A model generated the notes under the pieces. The model ran no database searches, had not been told where the DNA came from, and saw only the letters and a list, made by a program, of their open reading frames with translations. Source: PFJX01 sp037442845 (GTDB taxonomy: Bacteria; Pseudomonadota; Gammaproteobacteria; Burkholderiales; Thiobacillaceae). Taken from it: DNA of 7,242 nt. Location: the NCBI GenBank assembly GCA_037442845.1, contig JBBIPL010000105.1, positions 1-7,242 of the forward strand, written 5' to 3'. Position 1 is the stretch's first letter. Each line of letters begins with the position of its first letter. Both the position numbers and the translations under genes were made by a program. Positions 1-5,867 of the stretch are shown one piece after another.

Positions 1-50
1 CTCACGGGAGGACTTTCACCTCCAAGATCGCGCCCATGCTGGGCGCACAA
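1..50. other. Non-coding left edge with two small hairpins
   Basis: No gene can be supported here. Two inverted repeats lie side by side. GGAGG at 7-11 pairs with CCTCC at 19-23. GCGCCCA at 30-36 pairs with TGGGCGC at 40-46 around a TGC loop. Neither is followed by a T-run, so they are not obvious terminators. They could be the end of a mobile or REP-like element, or the tail of a neighbour outside the window. The sequence alone does not decide. Confidence 0.3.
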
Positions 51-51
51 C

Positions 52-76
52 AAAAAAGCCGGGGAAGCCCCGGCTT
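52..76 (-). terminator. Rho-independent terminator of the FadL-type gene
   Basis: Read on the minus strand, AAGCCGGGG pairs perfectly with CCCCGGCTT across a 3-base CTT loop, and the stem runs straight into a T-tract. It lies 25 bases past the stop codon of the outer membrane channel gene. The 9-bp GC-rich stem plus T-tract is the classic intrinsic terminator layout. It should end that transcript. Confidence 0.85.
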
Positions 77-100
77 CTCTGTACTGGAGGTCGGACACAC

Positions 101-1429
101 TTACATTTTCCAACTGTAAGCGATACCGATGGAGTCCTGATACATCTTGATCTTCTCCCTACCCCCCATGATGACCCCAGCGCCGGATACGGAATTCTCA
201 AAAGCGTGCATGTAGGCCATGCTCAACTCTCCACCCGAAGCAGTGGTATAGGTGAACCCCAAGGTCAGGTGAGTCTCGACCACACCAGGGGCAAGAAAGT
301 TGAAGGATATGTCGGCGGGTCTGATCGGGTTCTCACCATGGTTGATACCTGCTCTGAGCGTTAGATTCTTGCTGTATTGATATTCCCCACCAAGTTTCCA
401 GACATCAATGTCGCGCCATCCGAAGCCCGGTCCGTTCGCATCTCCCAGAGAAGCGGGGGCAGCAGGTGTTTGTGGATTACTGACAGATTTCACATCTTCG
501 TAATTGATGCGTTGGTAATCCATAGCCACCCTGACTTGGGGCGTGGCCTGGAAGGCCACGCCAAGGCTCCAGTTGGAAGGTATATCGAAATCCCCCCTCT
601 CGGCAAAGAGCTCACTGTACTTATCGAACTTACTCATTCGCATCTTACTGGCATAGGATGCGCCGACGGTCACCTGATCGGAAAGCTTACCCATCCATCC
701 GATCCGAATACCCCAGCCGGTGGAATCGTCATAGCCCTGTTCCGTGAGATTGTCGGTACTACCCGAAGCGGTCCACCCTCTGAATGAATCGATGCCATAA
801 GCTTTGAAGCGTTGATAGCCCAGCAATGGCGAGACGCCAATCGAGTGACTGGGCGTGAACTTGTAAGATAGGGACGGGGCAATAATCAGTTGCATCAGGT
901 CAACGCCCAACTTGCCGGCGCCGCAGAGGCCGTTGAATACCCCAATATCTGGAGGGGTAGGCGTGCCGCTAGCATCGCGGTCGCAAAATCCCGTCACACC
1001 GGAGTTGATTGCCCTGCCTGGATACCGTGTGTTCATGCCGCCATTGCCATAGACGGTCACACCTACGGACAAGTCAGGGTTGAGCATTTTGTTGTAACCG
1101 AATTCCGGGATGATGAAATAATTTCTATCGCTCTCCTCGGAGAAATCACGTCCCGGATCAAGTCCACCAAAGGCGCCCGCGCTGCCGCTTCGACTAGCAC
1201 TACGGCGCGGGCTGAACAAATCCGCACCCAGGTCGATTCGATCTCCCACCCAAACCATGCTGGCAGGATTGTTCGCGCCACCAAAGGTGTCAACGTCCAT
1301 GGCCGTGGAGGCGCCTCCCATGCCTTTGGCTTTCATCCCGTAACCATGGGCAAAATAACCGTTGGTGGCGAAAGCGGGGCCGGCGAAGCCGAGGGCGGCC
1401 AGAGCGACGATCAGGGGGGTCCTGCGCAT
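101..1429 (-). CDS. OMPP1/FadL/TodX-family outer membrane channel
   Basis: A 442-residue outer membrane beta-barrel of the FadL family, which moves hydrophobic compounds such as fatty acids or aromatics across the outer membrane. A signal peptide (about residues 1-21: RR, a hydrophobic core, then AFA) precedes the mature N-terminus TNGYFAHGYG, which matches the N-terminal hatch of the family. NNPA at 53-56 is also typical, and the rest alternates short amphipathic strands with Gly/Asn/Ser-rich loops. C149 and C169 could form a disulfide in an outer loop. ATG 1429 is chosen because GGAGGAG lies about 9 bases upstream and the signal peptide starts there. An in-frame ATG at 1459 would add an unlikely leader. 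The gene is less GC-rich than its neighbours, which may mean transfer. The substrate is unknown. Because a sulfur-relay cluster sits just upstream, uptake of a hydrophobic sulfur compound is a possible but unproven role. Confidence 0.9.
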   Translation of the reverse strand: MRRTPLIVALAALGFAGPAFATNGYFAHGYGMKAKGMGGASTAMDVDTFGGANNPASMVWVGDRIDLGADLFSPRRSASRSGSAGAFGGLDPGRDFSEESDRNYFIIPEFGYNKMLNPDLSVGVTVYGNGGMNTRYPGRAINSGVTGFCDRDASGTPTPPDIGVFNGLCGAGKLGVDLMQLIIAPSLSYKFTPSHSIGVSPLLGYQRFKAYGIDSFRGWTASGSTDNLTEQGYDDSTGWGIRIGWMGKLSDQVTVGASYASKMRMSKFDKYSELFAERGDFDIPSNWSLGVAFQATPQVRVAMDYQRINYEDVKSVSNPQTPAAPASLGDANGPGFGWRDIDVWKLGGEYQYSKNLTLRAGINHGENPIRPADISFNFLAPGVVETHLTLGFTYTTASGGELSMAYMHAFENSVSGAGVIMGGREKIKMYQDSIGIAYSWKM

Positions 1430-1466
1430 GATGTACTTCTCCTCCAGAGAGCGTTTCATATGAAAT

Positions 1467-1533
1467 TGACCGCAGTGAAAAACGGTCATGCAAGCCGGCT
1501 GGCATGCTACGTGGCCGGCATGCCGCGGCGCAA
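1467..1533 (-). promoter_or_regulatory. Putative promoter/operator region of the FadL-type gene
   Basis: On the minus strand, TTGCGC (1528-1533) and TAGCAT (1504-1509) are separated by 18 bases and could be weak -35 and -10 boxes. They overlap two direct copies of an 11-mer, GCATGCCRGCC on the minus strand (plus positions 1497-1507 and 1513-1523), spaced 16 bases apart. Further downstream, TGACCG (1467-1472) pairs with CGGTCA (1483-1488). The repeats may bind a regulator and the dyad may fold in the leader. The promoter boxes are poor matches to consensus. Confidence 0.25.
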
Positions 1534-1594
1534 GCGTTTTTTAACGATGCCTATTGCGTCCGGAACCCCTCGGACGACACCAAGCCATTGATTC

Positions 1595-1622
1595 AAAAAG
1601 AAAACCGCCCGAAGGCGGCTTT
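1595..1622 (-). terminator. Rho-independent terminator of the sulfur-relay cluster
   Basis: On the minus strand, AAAGCCGCC pairs with GGCGGTTTT (one G-T pair) around a TTCG tetraloop, followed by a T-rich run. It begins 21 bases after the dsrE2 stop codon. A stem capped by TTCG with a U-tract is a very stable intrinsic terminator. It separates the rhd-tusA-dsrE2 transcript from the FadL-type gene downstream. Confidence 0.9.
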
Positions 1623-1643
1623 ACTGGTACGGATTGACCAAGG

Positions 1644-2156
1644 TCAGATGAACAGGCAGATGTCGGTTTCGCCGGCGAACTCGAAGAAGGTGGCGGCGCC
1701 GCCGTACTCCACGCCGTCGATGAAATCGCTGTGCTCGAAGCCGAACAGTTCCACCGTCATCTGGCAGGCGATGAACTTGACCTCGGCCTCCTGGCACAGC
1801 TCGCGCAACTCCGGGATGGTGGCCACGCCGTTGTTGGCGATGGTCTGCTTCATCAGGGTGGTGGCCAGGGTCTCATAACCGGGCACCAGGGACTGCACCG
1901 CGTTGGGAATGTTCCAGTTGATGTCCTTGAACCACTTGGGGCCGAAGGGCATCTTCATGGGCATGCCGGGGTTGCCCAGCGGGCTGACCTTGAGGCAGGA
2001 AAGGTCCTTGCGCAACATCTGCAGGCCGTAGAAGGTGAAGAAAATCTGGGTTTCGTAGCCCAAGGCGGCGGCCGTGGATGCCAGGATGAACGGTGGATAA
2101 GCCCAGTCCAGGGTGCCCTTGGTCGCGATGATCGCCATTTTCTTTTGATCGTCCAT
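1644..2156 (-). CDS. dsrE2: DsrE2-type sulfur-transfer protein (DsrE/DsrF-like family)
   Basis: A 170-residue DsrE-family protein, third in an rhd-tusA-dsrE2 cluster. In sulfur oxidisers these clusters carry sulfane sulfur through the cytoplasm from persulfides to TusA and on to oxidising enzymes such as the Dsr or sHdr systems. The N-terminus (KKMAIIATKGTLDWAYPPFI) fits the DsrE alpha/beta fold, followed by hydrophobic stretches around residues 23-50. Two cysteines, C121 in ELCQEAE and C131 in FIACQMT, have the ten-residue spacing I recall for DsrE2 and are the probable sulfur-binding residues; C54 and C167 are others. ATG 2156 is preferred because AGAGG lies 7 bases upstream. The GTG at 2159 would sit only 4 bases away. 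DsrE2 proteins are often described as membrane associated, and the hydrophobic stretches allow this without proving it. Confidence 0.88.
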   Translation of the reverse strand: MDDQKKMAIIATKGTLDWAYPPFILASTAAALGYETQIFFTFYGLQMLRKDLSCLKVSPLGNPGMPMKMPFGPKWFKDINWNIPNAVQSLVPGYETLATTLMKQTIANNGVATIPELRELCQEAEVKFIACQMTVELFGFEHSDFIDGVEYGGAATFFEFAGETDICLFI

Positions 2157-2207
2157 CACACCACCTCTCGCATTTCGTGGATTGACTTGGCGCCGGTCGG
2201 CGGGGAA

Positions 2208-2435
2208 TTACTTCTTCTTGATGAAGAAGGTGTACTCGCTGCCCGCTTCGGCGGAGGACAGCAGTTCGTTGCCGGTCTGCTTGGCGAAGGCCGCGAAGTC
2301 TTTGACGGAGCCCGGGTCGGTGGCGATGACCTTCAGCACCTGCCCGGAGGTCATCTCATTCAAGGTTTTCTTGGTGCGCAGGATGGGCAGCGGGCAGTTC
2401 AGGCCTTTTGCGTCGAGCTCTTTGTCGAAATTCAT
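2208..2435 (-). CDS. tusA: TusA family sulfur carrier protein
   Basis: A small 75-residue TusA/SirA-like protein that carries sulfur as a persulfide on one cysteine. The start LDAKGLNCPLPILRTKKTL holds the diagnostic CPxP motif, with C14 as the carrier residue. The later part (VLKVIATDPGSVKDFAAFAKQTG, residues 34-56) is the conserved second half of the fold. Length is normal for the family. ATG 2435 is chosen because AAGGAG ends 5 bases before it; an in-frame GTG at 2441 overlaps that ribosome site. It lies between the rhodanese and dsrE2 (51 bases before the latter), so here it should accept sulfur from the rhodanese or DsrE2 for sulfur oxidation. A role in tRNA thiolation, as in E. coli, is also possible. 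Confidence 0.95.
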   Translation of the reverse strand: MNFDKELDAKGLNCPLPILRTKKTLNEMTSGQVLKVIATDPGSVKDFAAFAKQTGNELLSSAEAGSEYTFFIKKK

Positions 2436-2480
2436 GATCACTCCTTCAAAAAATTAGCAAGTGCTGAAAAAAGCCGAGGT

Positions 2481-2509
2481 AATTTACCCGTGTTACCGGG
2501 AGATTGCAA
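2481..2509 (-). promoter_or_regulatory. Putative internal sigma70 promoter for tusA-dsrE2
   Basis: In the 99-base gap between the rhodanese and tusA genes, the minus strand reads TTGCAA (2504-2509), then 17 bases, then TAAATT (2481-2486). Each box matches consensus at 4 of 6 positions with ideal spacing. Transcription would start near 2474 and leave a leader of about 39 bases that includes the tusA ribosome site. No terminator precedes it, so it could add expression to read-through from the rhodanese promoter. Confidence 0.4.
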
Positions 2510-2534
2510 CGCATGGACTCTTCGCCATCTTGAC

Positions 2535-2861
2535 TCAGGACAAGGCCGCGATGGGCTTGCCGGAACGCGCCCAGGCCATGATCCCGCCGGCCAGGTTGTG
2601 CATGTTGTCGAAGCCCTTGGCGGCCATGAAGGCGCAGGCCTGGGCGGAACGGGCGCCCGAGTTGCAGTAGACCACCACGGGCCGATCCTGCGGAATCTCG
2701 GTGGCGCGCAAGGGCAGCATGTGCAGGGGAATGTGGATGGCGCCGTCGATGACGCCGCGCGAGACCTCGCCCTCGGTGCGGACGTCGATCAGATGGATCT
2801 GCTCTTTGTTGGCATCCAGCGAATCGACATCGAGTTCCTTGATATTGTACATGCCGAACAT
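2535..2861 (-). CDS. Single-domain rhodanese (sulfurtransferase)
   Basis: A 108-residue single-domain rhodanese that moves sulfane sulfur through a cysteine persulfide. The N-terminal part has LIDVRTEGEVSRGVIDGAIHIP (residues 24-45), matching the conserved DVR and GHIxGAxxIP segments. The active-site loop is C66-N-S-G-A-R71 (CxxGxR), followed by the AQACAFMAAKGF helix and the NLAGGIMAW block. There is no signal peptide, so it should be cytoplasmic. ATG 2861 is supported by GAGGAG about 5 bases upstream; M4 at 2852 is less likely. As first gene of the rhd-tusA-dsrE2 cluster it probably loads sulfur onto TusA. Donors such as glutathione persulfide or thiosulfate are known for the family and cannot be read from the sequence. 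Confidence 0.93.
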   Translation of the reverse strand: MFGMYNIKELDVDSLDANKEQIHLIDVRTEGEVSRGVIDGAIHIPLHMLPLRATEIPQDRPVVVYCNSGARSAQACAFMAAKGFDNMHNLAGGIMAWARSGKPIAALS

Positions 2862-2880
2862 GCAAACTCCTCGGGATAGA

Positions 2881-2925
2881 TATATTAGGGATGTCTAATG
2901 TATAAGGTTTCTTTATGAGAATCAA
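2881..2925 (-). promoter_or_regulatory. Putative rhd promoter overlapped by an AT-rich dyad
   Basis: On the minus strand, TTGATT (2920-2925) and TACATT (2897-2902) lie 17 bases apart and make a plausible sigma70 promoter, with a start near 2890 and a leader of about 30 bases. An inverted repeat sits on the -10 box and start site. ATTAG (2884-2888) and CTAAT (2895-2899) flank 6 bases, and the arms extend to 8 bp with one mismatch (2881-2902). A site there fits a repressor that blocks polymerase. ArsR-type sulfur sensors are one family that uses AT-rich dyads, but the regulator is unknown. Confidence 0.45.
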
Positions 2926-2980
2926 GATGCGACCCGCCCGGCGGCCGCTTGTCGGCTATGTGCGGCGTTCGGCGGACATG

Positions 2981-2986
2981 TATAAT
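2981..2986 (+). promoter_or_regulatory. -10 box of the tRNA-Thr promoter
   Basis: A perfect TATAAT lies 14 bases before the mature tRNA. It is followed by a very GC-rich stretch (CCGCGCCCC), the kind of discriminator seen in stable-RNA promoters under stringent control. I see no good -35 box at normal distance: the 17-18 base position falls in CTATGTG, and TTGTCG at 2949-2954 is too far upstream. Confidence 0.6.
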
Positions 2987-3000
2987 CCGCGCCCCACAAC

Positions 3001-3076
<76 letters not shown>

Positions 3077-3109
3077 CCTCACCCAGCGCATACGCACCCG
3101 GACCACGCC

Positions 3110-4078
3110 GTGACCCCCCCCCTGTTTCAAGCCCTCATCGCCGATGACATGGCGGAGGTGGATCGGGTCATTCGCGCCCGCCTGCATTCCGAGGTCGCCC
3201 TGGTGCGCCAGGTGTCCGAATACATCATCCACAGCGGCGGCAAGCGGCTGCGCCCGGCCCTCGTCCTGCTCGCCGCCGGCGCCTTGGACTACCGGGGCGA
3301 CCATCATCACGAGATGGCGGCGGTGGTGGAATTCATCCACACCGCCACGCTGCTGCACGACGACGTGGTGGACAGTTCGCAACTGCGCCGCGGCCGCGAT
3401 ACCGCCAATGCCCTGTTCGGCAACGCGGCCAGCGTGCTGGTGGGGGATTTCCTCTATTCCCGCGCCTTCCAGATGATGGTGGGCGTGCACAACATGCGCG
3501 TCATGGAAGTGCTGTCCGAAGCCACCAACATCATCGCCGAGGGCGAGGTTCTGCAACTCATGAACTGCAACGACCCGGACATCGACGAGGCGGCCTATCT
3601 GCGCGTGATCCGCTACAAGACGGCGAAACTGTTCGAGGCCGCCGGCCGCCTGGGCGCCATCGTCCAGCATGCGCCGGCCGAAATCGAGGACGCCTTGGGC
3701 AACTATGGCATGCACCTCGGCACCGCCTTTCAGATCGTCGACGACATCCTCGATTACAGCGGCAGTACCGAGACCATCGGCAAGAACGTCGGCGATGACC
3801 TGGCGGAAGGCAAGCCCACCCTGCCCCTGCTGTTCGCCATGAAACACGCGCCGGCGGAACAGGCGCGGGTGATCCGCCAGTCCATCCTGCAAGGGGATGC
3901 CAGCCACTTCCAGGAAATTCTCGGCATCGTGCACGACAGCGGCGCCCTCGAGCATGCCCGCCGGCAAGCCGAGGCCGAGGCGGCGACGGCGCGCGAGGCT
4001 TTAAAGGCCTTGCCGGATAGCCAATACAAAACCGCTTTGTTAGAATTAGCGTCTTTCGCGGTGACCCGCGAGTTCTGA
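3110..4078 (+). CDS. ispB: Polyprenyl (probably octaprenyl) diphosphate synthase
   Basis: A 322-residue trans-prenyltransferase that adds isopentenyl units to make the long side chain of ubiquinone. The order is normal for the family: GGKRLRP (43-49) for substrate binding, first Asp-rich motif LLHDDVVD (81-88), RRG at 93-95, GEVLQL (145-150), KT at 170-171, and second Asp-rich motif FQIVDDILDY (207-216). Small residue A79, five before the first Asp, fits enzymes making long chains. Length and resemblance suggest the octaprenyl enzyme IspB, though chain length cannot be fixed by sight. The start is GTG at 3110, followed by a run of nine C. The 33-base leader after the tRNA is C-rich with no Shine-Dalgarno site. 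The next in-frame ATG (3149) also lacks one and would cut conserved sequence. The stop codon lies in a hairpin before tRNA-Pro. Confidence 0.93.
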   Translation: MTPPLFQALIADDMAEVDRVIRARLHSEVALVRQVSEYIIHSGGKRLRPALVLLAAGALDYRGDHHHEMAAVVEFIHTATLLHDDVVDSSQLRRGRDTANALFGNAASVLVGDFLYSRAFQMMVGVHNMRVMEVLSEATNIIAEGEVLQLMNCNDPDIDEAAYLRVIRYKTAKLFEAAGRLGAIVQHAPAEIEDALGNYGMHLGTAFQIVDDILDYSGSTETIGKNVGDDLAEGKPTLPLLFAMKHAPAEQARVIRQSILQGDASHFQEILGIVHDSGALEHARRQAEAEAATAREALKALPDSQYKTALLELASFAVTREF

Positions 4079-4094
4079 TCGCAAGCCGCGATCA
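4076..4094 (+). other. Hairpin enclosing the ispB stop codon
   Basis: TGATCGC (4076-4082) pairs perfectly with GCGATCA (4088-4094) around an AAGCC loop, and its first three bases are the ispB stop codon. No T-run follows, so it is not a standard terminator. It ends 10 bases before tRNA-Pro. It could protect the 3' end of the mRNA, mark a processing point, or slow ribosomes at the stop. Confidence 0.5.
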
Positions 4095-4104
4095 GACGCC
4101 CAGT

Positions 4105-4183
<79 letters not shown>

Positions 4184-4189
4184 TTCCCT

Positions 4190-4750
4190 TTATTGCCTGA
4201 AGCCTTCCACCTCGATGGCGAGGCGGACCTCGTCGCCGATCAGGTTGGGCGCGCCGAAGTTCATGCCGAAGTCCGTGCGGCGGATGCTGGTGTGCACATC
4301 CGCGCCGCACATGGGCCGGCGTGTGAGGAACTGCAGGGTGCAAGCGTAATCGCGGATCTCCAGGGTGACGGGGCGGGTGACGCCGAGCAGGGTCAGTTCG
4401 CCGTGCGCGCGCACCGGCTTGCCATCGGCGAATTCGACGTTTTTCGAGGTGAAGAGGATCTCCGGGAAGCGGGCGGTGTTGAAGAACAGGGCGCCCTGCA
4501 GTTTCTGGTTGAGGCCGTCGTGCCCCGAGTCCGCGGAGGCGGCATCCACCCGCACCTCGATCAGATTCTGCTGACCGCTCGGGTCGAGCACCGCGCGTCC
4601 CTGACTGCGGTTGAACTTGCCGCGCAGGGTGGAAATGCCCTGATGGCGGATCTCGAAGCTGGGGAAGGTATGTTCCGGATCCAGCACGAAGGATTCGACG
4701 GACCAGGCCGGCGGGCTGACGAGCAGAAGAAGTGCGGCGAGTGAGCGCAT
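4190..4750 (-). CDS. YceI family periplasmic lipid-binding protein (Cys-pair type)
   Basis: A 186-residue secreted YceI-family protein. The family forms a lipocalin-like barrel that binds a polyisoprenoid or quinone-like lipid. A signal peptide (MR, a leucine-rich core, then PPAWS, about residues 1-17) precedes the mature protein. The family opening FVLDPEHTFPSFEIRHQGIS (21-40) and G-K-F at 44-46 are clear. SKNVEF (102-107) and LTLLGVTRPVTLEI (119-132) also match. C137 and C148 may form a disulfide, which the neighbouring YceI lacks. ATG 4750 is preferred over ATG 4756 because AAAGG ends 6 bases before it and it gives a cleaner signal peptide. It starts 10 bases after the other yceI stop, so translation is probably coupled. 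It ends 8 bases from tRNA-Pro with no terminator visible. Confidence 0.88.
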   Translation of the reverse strand: MRSLAALLLLVSPPAWSVESFVLDPEHTFPSFEIRHQGISTLRGKFNRSQGRAVLDPSGQQNLIEVRVDAASADSGHDGLNQKLQGALFFNTARFPEILFTSKNVEFADGKPVRAHGELTLLGVTRPVTLEIRDYACTLQFLTRRPMCGADVHTSIRRTDFGMNFGAPNLIGDEVRLAIEVEGFRQ

Positions 4751-4760
4751 GGGCATCCTT

Positions 4761-5309
4761 TCATGGCATGAGCAGTAGTTTGAAGCGGCCGTCGATGTCG
4801 TTGGCCACCACCGAGGGGTCGGCCCATTCGCCGCCGCCGATGTCGAAGTCGGTGCGCTTGAGTGCGAAGCGACCGCTGGCCAGCCAGCCGCCGGGGCGCT
4901 GGGCGGTGAGGACGAGGGGCACGCTCAGCGACCGCGTGCGTCCCTTGACGGTGAGATCGCCGGTCATGACGAAACGGCCGGGGCCGTCGCGGCGGATGTT
5001 CTTCGACACGAACACCGCCTTGGGGTGGCGCGCGGCATCGAACCAGGCCGGCCGCCGGGCTTCCGCGTCGCCCTCGTCGGATCCGGTGTCGATGCCGGCT
5101 ACGTCCACCTCGACGCGGAACATACCCTGCTCGGGTTTGGCCACGTCGAAGTCGGCGGTGACATTGAAGCGCTTGAAGCCCCCCTCCACCGGCACGTTCA
5201 TCTGCTTGATGACGAAGCGGATCTCGCTGCGCGCGTAATCCACCTTCCAGGCTTGCGCCCAGGCCGGGGTGACGAGACTCGCCAGCAGGACGCACAACAG
5301 CCGCTTCAT
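4761..5309 (-). CDS. YceI family periplasmic protein, cytochrome b561 partner
   Basis: A 182-residue YceI-family protein with a signal peptide (MKRLLCVLLASLVTPAWA, cut before QAW). Family segments are EIRFVIKQMNVPVEGGFKRF (29-48), IDTGSDEGDAE (73-83), WFDAARHPKAVFVSKNI (89-105), GDLTVKGRTRSLSVPL (117-132) and FALKRTDFDIG (148-158). It probably binds an isoprenoid or quinone in the periplasm. Its ATG overlaps the stop codon of the cytochrome b561 gene as ATGA, and AGGAG lies 6 bases upstream. This tight coupling fits the common pairing of YceI with cytochrome b561. The His usually found early in the family (DPxHS) is Arg here (DYARS, R27), whereas the downstream YceI keeps the His. No mature cysteine is present. 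Confidence 0.9.
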   Translation of the reverse strand: MKRLLCVLLASLVTPAWAQAWKVDYARSEIRFVIKQMNVPVEGGFKRFNVTADFDVAKPEQGMFRVEVDVAGIDTGSDEGDAEARRPAWFDAARHPKAVFVSKNIRRDGPGRFVMTGDLTVKGRTRSLSVPLVLTAQRPGGWLASGRFALKRTDFDIGGGEWADPSVVANDIDGRFKLLLMP

Positions 5310-5845
5310 GTTCTTCTCCTCAACCAGGGCAGCATGCGCGCCAGCACGCCATCGCGCCGAAAGTAATGGTGGTACAGGGCGGCGGCCGCATGCAGGACGA
5401 CCAGGATCACGAGCAGATTGACCGCGCCGCCGTGAAGTTCCTTGAACACCTCGGCCAGCGCCTTGTTTTTTTCTACCAGGTCCGGCAGCGGCAGCACGCC
5501 GAACCACACCACCGGGAAGCCCGCCGCCGAGCTGTGCAGCCAGCCGAACAGCGGCGCCAGCAGCATGAGGACGTAGAGGGCGAGGTGCACCCCGCCGGAC
5601 AGGCTGGCTTCCCAAGGACGCAGCCCCTGGCGGTGGTCGAAGCCGTCGCGCCAGCACAGGATCGCGCGCAGCGGCAGCAGGCACAGCACCAGCATGCCGA
5701 TCCACTTGTGCCAGGCATAGAGTTTCAGCTTGCTCGGCGACAGCGGCATATCCTGCAGCAGGGCGCCCAGGGTGTAGGCCGCGAGGATCAGCAGCAGGGT
5801 CAGCCAGTGCAGACCGATCAGGGTCCAGCCGTAACGTTCGCGCAT
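5306..5845 (-). CDS. Cytochrome b561 (CybB-like, di-haem, four TM helices)
   Basis: A 179-residue inner membrane cytochrome of the bacterial b561 family. Hydrophobic helices lie at about residues 9-30, 46-64, 85-103 and 141-160. H13, H46, H138 and H152 stand where the four haem ligands of E. coli CybB lie (13, 45, 137, 151 from memory), so two b-haems are expected. CybB-type proteins exchange electrons with ubiquinone, and superoxide oxidation has been reported for the E. coli protein. ATG 5845 has GGAG 5 bases upstream. The stop overlaps the start of the adjoining yceI by four bases. Gene order places it between a membrane methyltransferase-like gene and two YceI genes, suggesting a shared lipid or quinone function. 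Confidence 0.93.
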   Translation of the reverse strand: MRERYGWTLIGLHWLTLLLILAAYTLGALLQDMPLSPSKLKLYAWHKWIGMLVLCLLPLRAILCWRDGFDHRQGLRPWEASLSGGVHLALYVLMLLAPLFGWLHSSAAGFPVVWFGVLPLPDLVEKNKALAEVFKELHGGAVNLLVILVVLHAAAALYHHYFRRDGVLARMLPWLRRRT

Positions 5846-5867
5846 CGCTTCTCCATGTCTGCGGGGA

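Noticed and set aside
1491..1515. Sigma54 (-24/-12) promoter before the FadL-type gene
   Set aside because: A TTGCA is present but no GG pair lies at the required distance upstream.
890..1591. 233-codon open frame on the plus strand
   Set aside because: Antisense to the signal peptide and N-terminal half of the FadL-type protein, with no ribosome site or recognisable domain.
1731..2879. Long open frame on the plus strand across the sulfur-relay genes
   Set aside because: It is antisense to three well-supported genes and its translation is low in complexity and matches no family; GC-rich DNA often leaves such shadow frames open.
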